NCBI GenBank assembly: GCA_943324575.2
Contig: CALPMD020000116.1
Location: forward strand, 1-5,254
From: Akkermansia muciniphila
Lineage (GTDB): Bacteria > Verrucomicrobiota > Verrucomicrobiia > Verrucomicrobiales > Akkermansiaceae
Reading direction: 5' to 3'
Length of the DNA: 5,254 nucleotides
The notes under the pieces: model-generated
The model's input: the letters and a program-made list of their open reading frames with translations, nothing else
Databases searched by the model: none
Told to the model about the DNA's origin: nothing
In this document: piece after piece, positions 1 through 4,293 of the stretch
Layout of the letters: the number at the start of each line of letters is the position of its first letter
Position numbering within the stretch: the stretch's first letter is position 1
Program-made: the position numbers and the translations under genes

Positions 1-1
1 A

Positions 2-135
2 AGCCCTATAGGACTTATAGGACTTATAGGACTTATAGGACTTATAGGACTTATAGGACTTATAGGACTTATAGGACTTATAGGACTTATAGGACTTATA
101 GGACTTATAGGACTTATAGGACTTATAGGACTTAT
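2..135. repeat. 9-bp tandem repeat array (GGACTTATA)n
   Basis: Thirteen uninterrupted perfect copies of GGACTTATA fill 11-127. An 8-of-9 partial copy follows at 128-135, and a degenerate copy precedes at 2-10 (six of nine bases match). The left junction makes a short palindrome, CCTATAGG, at 5-12. The unit is a multiple of three, so each reading frame repeats the same three codons; one frame per strand carries a stop in every unit. The right end overlaps the first base of the TGA stop of the minus-strand gene at 135-647, so the array forms the 3' flank of that gene. The minus strand shows TATAAG every 9 bp, which resembles a -10 element. The unit has little self-complementarity, so the array is unlikely to act as a hairpin terminator. 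Perfect copies suggest recent expansion by slippage. Its function is unknown, and it could extend left of the window only through the degenerate unit. Confidence 0.97.
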
Positions 136-647
136 CATGCTGGCGGCAGGTGCTGTTCCAGAGTGCTTGTGGGAGTCGGAGTTTTTGTCACATCCAACCC
201 ATACACAGATGCCAGATTCGCATGGGTCTGATTGACAAAAACCGAAGTCCCGAGTGGGTGGTGATCACCAAGCACGTGCCTCATTCCCCGCCGATACAGA
301 TCAACCATATGAGCACCCGCCTCGACGGCCAAAGTCATCGACGATGGAGCTGCTTGGTTGAGGAAATTCGCCTCGTCCTCCACGGCACTTTCTTCATCCT
401 CAATGTGGCGTAGCAGGGCTTCAATCTTCTGGAGTCGATTGTGATCGGGCTGTTGGTGGTGTCGGACCTCCAATAGGTTGCGTTTGAGCGCCTTGCTCTC
501 GATTTTTAAAGCATCGAGGCGTCGAGTGAGGTCAATTGAGGCCGGTTGGCCGACCTCTCGAAGTTCTTGTTCCAGGTCCTCTAATTTGGCTTCGATGATC
601 AGGACTTTCTCCGCAAGCTGCTCCGGTTTTTCTAACATATGTTTCAT
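135..647 (-). CDS. Hypothetical coiled-coil protein, 170 aa
   Basis: I do not recognise a family. The N-terminal part (about residues 5-63) is highly charged with leucine/isoleucine heptad spacing typical of a coiled coil. After a short His/Gln/Pro break (63-69) a second helical, acidic stretch runs to about residue 98, ending in several Glu/Asp. The rest (about 100-170) is less charged, contains a Gly/His segment (GDHHPLG at 127-133) and ends in a Thr/Pro-rich tail. There is no signal peptide or membrane segment, so it is probably cytoplasmic. ATG at 647 follows two in-frame TGA codons just upstream, so the start is there or at Met4. No Shine-Dalgarno motif is visible. It lies 83 bp downstream of the secreted-protein gene on the same strand and may be co-transcribed with it. 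Its stop codon touches the 9-bp repeat array. Steady codon use and a clean frame across 170 codons make it likely to be real. Confidence 0.75.
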   Translation of the reverse strand: MKHMLEKPEQLAEKVLIIEAKLEDLEQELREVGQPASIDLTRRLDALKIESKALKRNLLEVRHHQQPDHNRLQKIEALLRHIEDEESAVEDEANFLNQAAPSSMTLAVEAGAHMVDLYRRGMRHVLGDHHPLGTSVFVNQTHANLASVYGLDVTKTPTPTSTLEQHLPPA

Positions 648-730
648 GACTCATCATGGGTTAACAACGACACTACAATCTGGTGGAGAACATTGACGCT
701 GCATCCGGTATTTGGCGTTCGGATCATTCA

Positions 731-1204
731 TCAATAGTCGTTGGGGTCGGCCCGACGAAGAAGGACTTGGTGCTTTCCGCGCTCCAAGAGGACACCCCCG
801 GAAGTGGCTTGCAGTCGCCAGTCTGCCGCGACGACTGCGGATTTCGACCCTTCGTGGGTTTGGTGGCCCAGTCGTAGGTTGCCCTCCTTGGGGAAATATT
901 GCCACACCATCAGGCGCACCTTGATGTTTGGATTCTGGCGTAGGGAAACGGCGACCTTGCCACTGAATTTCCCATGGCTAGTGCCATCGCCAAAGTCGAC
1001 GAAGTATTCTTGTTGTGACTGGATGGGGAAAAACGGATCGCTGCTGGAGGCGACTTTATACATGCCGCGAAAGCTACCGGCCCCTTGATCCGGCACGTCA
1101 GCGTGTACCTGAAGTGCCAAGGCAAAGATCATCGCGACGATCCAGATCGCCCAATGACTGGTGCGGCGTTGATTTTCAATCCGGTCGGGGGGCGGGGGAG
1201 GCAT
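731..1204 (-). CDS. Secreted or periplasmic protein of unknown function, 157 aa
   Basis: I recognise no domain. Numbered from ATG at 1204, a run of five prolines (2-6) and a basic segment with two arginines precede a hydrophobic stretch (about 18-33, WAIWIVAMIFALALQV). This is followed by a good type I signal peptidase site (V-H-A before D-V, cleavage after about residue 35), so the mature protein of about 122 residues should be exported. An uncleaved N-terminal anchor is the alternative. The mature part has alternating hydrophobic/polar patterns suggesting beta strands, an FVDFGDG segment near residues 68-74 and no cysteines. It ends in an Arg/Asp-rich tail. The frame also offers ATG at 1210, two codons earlier, but AAGGA at 1211-1215 is correctly spaced (6 nt) only for the ATG at 1204, so I prefer that one. 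It lies 147 bp after the helicase on the same strand. Confidence 0.72.
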   Translation of the reverse strand: MPPPPPDRIENQRRTSHWAIWIVAMIFALALQVHADVPDQGAGSFRGMYKVASSSDPFFPIQSQQEYFVDFGDGTSHGKFSGKVAVSLRQNPNIKVRLMVWQYFPKEGNLRLGHQTHEGSKSAVVAADWRLQATSGGVLLERGKHQVLLRRADPNDY

Positions 1205-1210
1205 CCCCAT

Positions 1211-1215
1211 TCCTT
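1211..1215 (-). promoter_or_regulatory. Shine-Dalgarno motif that decides the start of the secreted-protein gene
   Basis: The minus strand reads AAGGA directly before ATGGGGATG. The spacing to the first ATG (1210) is zero, which is too close. The spacing to the second ATG (1204) is six bases, which is near ideal. This is the only clear Shine-Dalgarno motif before any gene in the window. Confidence 0.6.
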
Positions 1216-1248
1216 AGCGGGTATTGTGCCGAAACCCAGAAAGCCTAT

Positions 1249-1276
1249 TTTGTAGGGGATTGCGTGGATTAATCAA
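1249..1276 (-). promoter_or_regulatory. Possible promoter for the secreted-protein gene
   Basis: On the minus strand TTGATT (1271-1276, 4 of 6 matches to the -35 consensus) is followed after 16 bases by TACAAA (1249-1254, 4 of 6 to the -10 consensus). Transcription would begin near 1242, about 38 bases before the preferred start codon. The match is modest and such pairs arise by chance, so this is only a candidate. Confidence 0.25.
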
Positions 1277-1285
1277 CAGCAGCAC

Positions 1286-1360
1286 GTTCACTGAGGTCGC
1301 AAAACGCACGATTTCCGTGTCAATTTGCACGATTGCTCGCCACGCAGCAACTCAGTGAAC
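1286..1360. repeat. 10-bp perfect inverted repeat spanning the helicase stop codon
   Basis: GTTCACTGAG at 1286-1295 and CTCAGTGAAC at 1351-1360 are perfect reverse complements separated by 55 bases. The right arm contains the last two codons and the TGA stop of the helicase gene (stop at 1352-1354). In the helicase mRNA the two arms could pair and close a 55-nt loop at the 3' end. No U-run follows, so this is not a classical intrinsic terminator. It could be a 3'-end protection structure, the edge of a small element, or chance. Confidence 0.5.
1306..1334. repeat. Pair of 8-bp direct repeats (GCACGATT) 21 bp apart
   Basis: GCACGATT occurs at 1306-1313 and 1327-1334, a spacing of 21 bp or two helical turns. 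A shorter related GCACGTT lies at 1282-1288. The pair lies 30-58 bp upstream of the candidate -35 box of the secreted-protein gene, where an activator could bind. No known regulator site is recognised. Confidence 0.35.
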
Positions 1361-2464
1361 TTCGCTAAATGAGAGGCCGAGATCGTTTTCGAGTTTAGTG
1401 ATTTTCGGCCGTTCGCGCGGCTCGATGAGGACAACGGAAGTACCTTTTTTGCCGGCCCTAGCTGTTCTGCCACTGCGGTGGGTGTAATACTCGACCTGTT
1501 CGGGGAGTTGGTGGTGGACCACGAAGGATAGGCCTTCGACGTCGATGCCGCGAGCGGCCACGTCCGTGGCGATCAGAAACTGGGTTCGCTCTTTTTTAAA
1601 GGAACGCATGACTGTGTCGCGCTCCTTCTGGGTGAGGTCGCCTTGCAAGACATCGACCGCAAAGCCGCGCGTGGTGAGTTGCTTACCAAGGATGATCGCT
1701 CCGGCCTTGGTGCGGCAGAAGATGACACCGCGGTTTTCCTTTTGGCGTTTGAGAAAGCTGGAGATGAAGTCACTTTTTTCGTCTCGGCTGCAGATGGTGA
1801 ATTGGTGATCGATGTCGCGGTTGACGATGTGCGCCTTATCTACCTTCAGCAACTGGGGTTTGCCCGTCATGCAGTCCTTGATCAAACCGTGGATGGCATC
1901 GGGAATGGTCGCGGAAAACAGCCACGTGCTGCGGCGGCCCCTCGTGAGGCCGAAAATCTGCTGCAGTTCTTTTTTGAAGCCCATGCTCAGCATTTCGTCC
2001 GCTTCGTCTAATACGAGATGCTTGACCGAAACAAGGGTCAGCGCCCGGCGTTTGATCAAATCAATGAGCCGACCGGGGGTTGCGACGACGATGTGAGTCG
2101 GTCTTTGCAGCGCAGCCACTTGGCGGTCAATATTGTCGCCGCCGCTTAGAACCTCGACGAAGATTTTTTCGGAGAACTTGGTGTAGCGGAACAGTTGCTT
2201 GCCGATTTGTTTGGCCAGTTCGCGGGTGGGCGCGACGATGAGGCCTTGGATCTCCTTGGACTTCGGATTCACCCTCATCAACAAAGGCAAGCCAAACGCG
2301 GCGGTTTTACCGGTGCCTGTCTGCGCTTGGGCGATCAGGTCGCCACCGTCTTCCAAGAGGAAAGGGATGGTCTTATCCTGGACCTCTGTGGGGTGGATGA
2401 TGCCGAGCTCTTGCAGGCCTTGGATCAGGTCCTGGGGGATTCCGAGTTCTTTGAAAGTTTTCAA
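1352..2464 (-). CDS. DEAD-box ATP-dependent RNA helicase, core-only
   Basis: This is an ATP-dependent RNA helicase of superfamily 2 that would unwind or remodel RNA duplexes in the cytoplasm, for example in ribosome assembly or mRNA decay. All motifs are present in order: Q motif with F4 and PTEVQ at 25-29; motif I AQTGTGKT 47-54; Ia APTRELA 78-84; GG 108-109; Ib TPGR 129-132; II DEAD 153-156; III SAT 184-186; IV around VIFCRTK 247-253; V ATDVAARGID 299-308; VI HRSGRTARAG 329-338. It stops at 370 residues, right after RecA domain 2, so it lacks the basic or RNA-binding C-terminal extension of CsdA/DbpA/RhlE-type proteins. The start is TTG at 2464: an in-frame TAA lies four codons upstream and F4 is where the family expects it, so no later start fits. 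There is no Shine-Dalgarno motif. I cannot assign a subfamily. Confidence 0.96.
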   Translation of the reverse strand: MKTFKELGIPQDLIQGLQELGIIHPTEVQDKTIPFLLEDGGDLIAQAQTGTGKTAAFGLPLLMRVNPKSKEIQGLIVAPTRELAKQIGKQLFRYTKFSEKIFVEVLSGGDNIDRQVAALQRPTHIVVATPGRLIDLIKRRALTLVSVKHLVLDEADEMLSMGFKKELQQIFGLTRGRRSTWLFSATIPDAIHGLIKDCMTGKPQLLKVDKAHIVNRDIDHQFTICSRDEKSDFISSFLKRQKENRGVIFCRTKAGAIILGKQLTTRGFAVDVLQGDLTQKERDTVMRSFKKERTQFLIATDVAARGIDVEGLSFVVHHQLPEQVEYYTHRSGRTARAGKKGTSVVLIEPRERPKITKLENDLGLSFSEVH

Positions 2465-2491
2465 GGTGTTGGTTTATGGTGATTGTCGCCA

Positions 2492-2525
2492 GCAGGCTGG
2501 GGGAAGCCTGCCCGTTCAATTCCCC
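2492..2525 (-). promoter_or_regulatory. Hairpin, possibly a pseudoknot, in the helicase mRNA leader
   Basis: GCAGGCT (2492-2498) and AGCCTGC (2505-2511) form a perfect 7-bp stem with a 6-base loop. On the minus strand the loop is TCCCCC. Nine to fourteen bases upstream in the same RNA lies GGGGAA (2520-2525), which can pair with the loop and the adjoining stem T (TTCCCC). That would form a pseudoknot or a competing stem. The hairpin ends 27 bases before the TTG start codon of the helicase. No U-run follows on either strand, so it is not a typical terminator for the lipoprotein gene. A role in controlling helicase translation is inference. Confidence 0.4.
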
Positions 2526-2567
2526 AATGACTAGCCTTGAAACAAGACGATGATCCGGAACTCGCTT

Positions 2568-2828
2568 TTAGTAGGGACGATAGTATCCACCATGCGGCCT
2601 GTAGTAATAGGGGCGTTGGCGATAGTACCCCCCTCGGTGATAATAGGAGTGATGGTGGTCGTTATTATTACCAGCCGCGTAGCCGATCGCCCCTGCAGCG
2701 GCAGCACCTGCGATCGCCACTCCGGGATCGACAGACTGCACCGGCCGGCCATAGGCATCATAAGTGGTCATACAGCTGACGCTAGAGGCCAAGCACGCCA
2801 CCAAACCAAAAAGCGTGAGTATTTTCAT
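2568..2828 (-). CDS. Small lipoprotein with glycine-zipper-like segment and Tyr/His/Arg-rich tail, 86 aa
   Basis: The protein begins with a short lipoprotein-type signal (MKILTLFGLVACLASSVSC). The likely lipidated cysteine is C19, preceded by S-V-S; C12, after L-V-A, fits the lipobox better but leaves a very short hydrophobic core. Residues 36-53 (GVAIAGAAAAGAIGYAAG) resemble a glycine-zipper segment of the kind seen in small envelope proteins. The tail from 54 on is Asn/Asp/His-rich and then almost only Tyr, Arg, Gly, Pro and His: ten of the last 26 residues are tyrosine, with a repeated GGYYR. The frame is open up to a Met at 2876, but the signal sequence begins at the ATG at 2828, so I start there. 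No Shine-Dalgarno motif is visible. It probably sits in the envelope; its function is unknown. It lies 81 bp after the nhaR-like gene and 103 bp before the helicase on the same strand. Confidence 0.8.
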   Translation of the reverse strand: MKILTLFGLVACLASSVSCMTTYDAYGRPVQSVDPGVAIAGAAAAGAIGYAAGNNNDHHHSYYHRGGYYRQRPYYYRPHGGYYRPY

Positions 2829-2854
2829 GAATGAAAGATACGAGCAAGAAGAGG

Positions 2855-2874
2855 GGTTTTCCAACTGAAAATCC
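2855..2874 (-). other. Imperfect hairpin between the regulator and lipoprotein genes
   Basis: The minus strand can fold an 8-bp stem (GGATTTTC with GGAAAACC, one A-A mismatch and one wobble pair) around a 4-base loop. A pyrimidine-rich stretch follows but no U-run. It may be a weak terminator or a leader structure 26 bases before the lipoprotein start. Confidence 0.25.
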
Positions 2875-2892
2875 ATAAAATTTCCACCGATT

Positions 2893-2909
2893 CTCCGATC
2901 CGCGCGGAG
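2893..2909 (-). terminator. Weak candidate terminator after the NhaR-type regulator
   Basis: Directly after the TGA stop (2910-2912) the minus strand has CTCCG, a 7-base loop and CGGAG. The same place contains a perfect 10-bp palindrome, TCCGCGCGGA, at 2899-2908. The nearest U-rich stretch lies more than 10 bases further on, so intrinsic termination here would be poor. Confidence 0.2.
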
Positions 2910-3845
2910 TCATAGGGTTTTCTTTTTGGCGTTGTTCTTAGCCGATCTCAAACGCCGGGTGATGGCTAAAATCGCTGGGTGCGTGAAGCGGCGCTCTGCC
3001 GTGATCGCGTAAAACTGGATTTCAACTTCCTTGGTCCGACCGATCGGCACGAAGCCGTATCTCTCGATTGCCTCCGACGCTACCACGGTCGGCACGGCGA
3101 TCACTCCCAGCCCGCTGGTCGCTACAATTTTCATCATTGCGGTATCCTCGAACTCAGCTACCGCACGGGGTTGCACCCCGGTGCTCTCGAACCACTTTTC
3201 CAAATCACGTCTCAGGTTGCAGTTATGGGTCGGCAGTAGTGCGGGGGAGCCGTTGAGATTTTTGGGGAAGCGCCCTTTGAGCTTTTTCGCTAAATGGGGC
3301 ATCGCGCAGAAGGTGATGTCGGACGAACCGAGGGCGTGGTTAAATACCCGGCCGGCGATCCCCGGCGAGGCAGGCTCGTCAGAGAGGACGACGTCGATCC
3401 GGTGGGTGTTGAGCTGCGACACGAGGTCAGCCAGCTTCCCCTCCTGGCAGATGAGTTGGACGGGCGGCTGATGCTCCAAGACCGGTCGCAGAATCTCGTA
3501 GCTCATCAACTTTGGAAACGAATCCACGACGCCGACTTGTAGGCGCAGAGCGCGCACGCTTGGAGCTTGCTTGGTCGCACGCAAAATCTCGCTGCCAAGC
3601 GTGAAAATATCTTCCGCGTAGCCGCAGATGAGCTGGCCGAATTCGGTCAGCTCGAGCGACCGTCCGCTCGGGCGAAACAGCGACTCGCCCAAACTCGCCT
3701 CCAACAGTTTGATCTGGGTGCAAATCGACGGCTGGGAGACCCTCAAAAGCTCGGATGCACGGCGCAGACTGCCTTCTTTCGCGACAGTCCAAAAATAGCG
3801 AAGATGGTGATAATTGAGGAATTCGACTTCTGGAAATTCTTTCAT
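2910..3845 (-). CDS. nhaR: LysR-type transcriptional regulator, NhaR family
   Basis: This is a DNA-binding regulator of 311 residues, the usual LysR length. The winged helix-turn-helix covers about 11-70 (LNYHHLRYFWTVAKEGSLRR onward to LELTEFG) and the effector-binding domain about 97-300. Several stretches resemble E. coli NhaR as I remember it: the YxHLxYFWxVxKEGS start, VGVVDSFPK (104-112), SQLNTHRIDVVLSDEP (143-158), EFEDTAMMK (231-239) and ITAERRFTHPAI (281-292). E. coli NhaR activates the sodium/proton antiporter gene nhaA in response to sodium. No antiporter gene lies in this window, so the target here is open. The best positional candidates are the divergent hpf-like and alx-like genes across the 83-bp gap. 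ATG at 3845 gives a 10-residue extension before the HTH domain, as is common. A basic tail (KNNAKKK) ends the protein. There is no Shine-Dalgarno motif. Family assignment is firm; the sodium response is inferred. Confidence 0.93.
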   Translation of the reverse strand: MKEFPEVEFLNYHHLRYFWTVAKEGSLRRASELLRVSQPSICTQIKLLEASLGESLFRPSGRSLELTEFGQLICGYAEDIFTLGSEILRATKQAPSVRALRLQVGVVDSFPKLMSYEILRPVLEHQPPVQLICQEGKLADLVSQLNTHRIDVVLSDEPASPGIAGRVFNHALGSSDITFCAMPHLAKKLKGRFPKNLNGSPALLPTHNCNLRRDLEKWFESTGVQPRAVAEFEDTAMMKIVATSGLGVIAVPTVVASEAIERYGFVPIGRTKEVEIQFYAITAERRFTHPAILAITRRLRSAKNNAKKKTL

Positions 3846-3928
3846 TTTTCAGAATGATTAGTGTTATTTTTCGTATTATGCAAATTTTTTGTGATGCGTC
3901 ATGTTCCACACGTTAACTCGAACCGCTC
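3846..3928. promoter_or_regulatory. Divergent promoter region between the nhaR-like and hpf-like genes
   Basis: This 83-bp A+T-rich gap must hold the promoters of both divergent genes. TATTAT at 3874-3879 (plus strand, 5 of 6 to the -10 consensus) and CATAAT at 3875-3880 (minus strand, 5 of 6) overlap almost exactly, so the two polymerase sites would compete. A possible minus-strand -35, ATGACG, lies 16 bases upstream of CATAAT; no good plus-strand -35 is seen. I found no clear palindromic T-N11-A LysR box, although divergent LysR genes usually have one. Confidence 0.45.
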
Positions 3929-4249
3929 GTGAAACTAACGCTCACCCATCGCAATCATGTACCATCACCCTTCATTGTGGAGATGCTTGAAAATGAGCTC
4001 AAAGCCCTGCAAGCGGACCTCAAGATTGACGAGGCAAGGGTCCATCTGGAACGCAGCCTGACCGAAAGCCCGGCCTTCAGTGTTTCATTCTATCTGGTGA
4101 CGCCGGGGCCCGATGTTCAAGTCAGGGCCACAGATCACACATTGCGCGCGGCGGTCACCAATGCCTTTGCCCGAGTCTCCACCAAGATTGGGAAGCGCCG
4201 GGCGGACGTCCGCACCACCGCCATGCCCCAGCGTCTGGCCAATCCGTGA
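3929..4249 (+). CDS. HPF/RaiA-family ribosome-associated protein, short form, 106 aa
   Basis: The protein resembles the sigma-54 modulation/S30EA family (hibernation-promoting factor, RaiA), which binds the 30S subunit near the decoding centre and halts or protects ribosomes in stress or stationary phase. The expected beta-alpha-beta-beta-beta-alpha order can be read: strand 2-8 (KLTLTHR), helix about 14-30, strands about 33-43, 49-58 and 62-68, then helix from D69 on with the family-like DHTLRAAVTNAFARVSTKIGK pattern and a basic end. At 106 residues it matches the short form without the C-terminal dimerisation domain of long HPF. The start is GTG at 3929, fixed by the VKLTLTHRN beginning that aligns with family N-termini; no Shine-Dalgarno motif precedes it. 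It lies 44 bp before the alx-like gene on the same strand, probably in one transcript. Similarity is moderate, so ribosome binding is inferred. Confidence 0.78.
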   Translation: MKLTLTHRNHVPSPFIVEMLENELKALQADLKIDEARVHLERSLTESPAFSVSFYLVTPGPDVQVRATDHTLRAAVTNAFARVSTKIGKRRADVRTTAMPQRLANP

Positions 4250-4251
4250 AG

Positions 4252-4279
4252 TTGACTCACAAAATATCTCAGTTATTCT
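4252..4279 (+). promoter_or_regulatory. Candidate promoter for the alx/terC-like gene
   Basis: TTGACT (4252-4257, 5 of 6 to the -35 consensus) and TATTCT (4274-4279, 4 of 6 to the -10 consensus) are separated by 16 bases. Transcription would start near 4286, only about 8 bases before the ATG at 4294, giving a nearly leaderless mRNA. That would agree with the absence of a Shine-Dalgarno motif. The promoter overlaps the end of the hpf-like operon, so the gene could be transcribed both alone and with its neighbour. Confidence 0.35.
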
Positions 4280-4293
4280 AACAACCACTACAC

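Noticed and set aside
2..135. CRISPR array at the left end
   Set aside because: The 9-bp units are contiguous with no unique spacers, so this is a simple tandem repeat.
1..135. Coding repeat peptide across the array
   Set aside because: Some frames are open through the units, but none has a start codon or continues into a plausible gene on either side.
654..1125. Several open frames on both strands over the secreted-protein gene
   Set aside because: They are proline/arginine-rich or low in structure and have no start signal. The frame at 731-1204 has a signal peptide and the only good Shine-Dalgarno motif.
1286..1360. Insertion sequence bounded by the 10-bp inverted repeat
   Set aside because: The enclosed 55 bases cannot encode a transposase and no flanking target duplication is seen, so it is listed only as an inverted repeat.
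2536..2546. Short palindrome CTTG-AAA-CAAG after the lipoprotein gene as a terminator
   Set aside because: The stem is only four base pairs and no U-run follows on either strand.
2829..2876. Sixteen-codon upstream extension of the lipoprotein to an ATG at 2876
   Set aside because: It would bury the lipoprotein signal behind a non-signal N-terminus; the ATG at 2828 starts a typical signal sequence.
3427..3909. Open frame of 160 codons overlapping the nhaR-like gene on the same strand
   Set aside because: It lies in another frame of a gene with a clear LysR fold; its Arg/Ser/Ala-rich product has no recognisable features.
4250..4293. yybP-ykoY manganese riboswitch before the alx-like gene
   Set aside because: The gap is too short for the known fold and shows no matching helices by eye.
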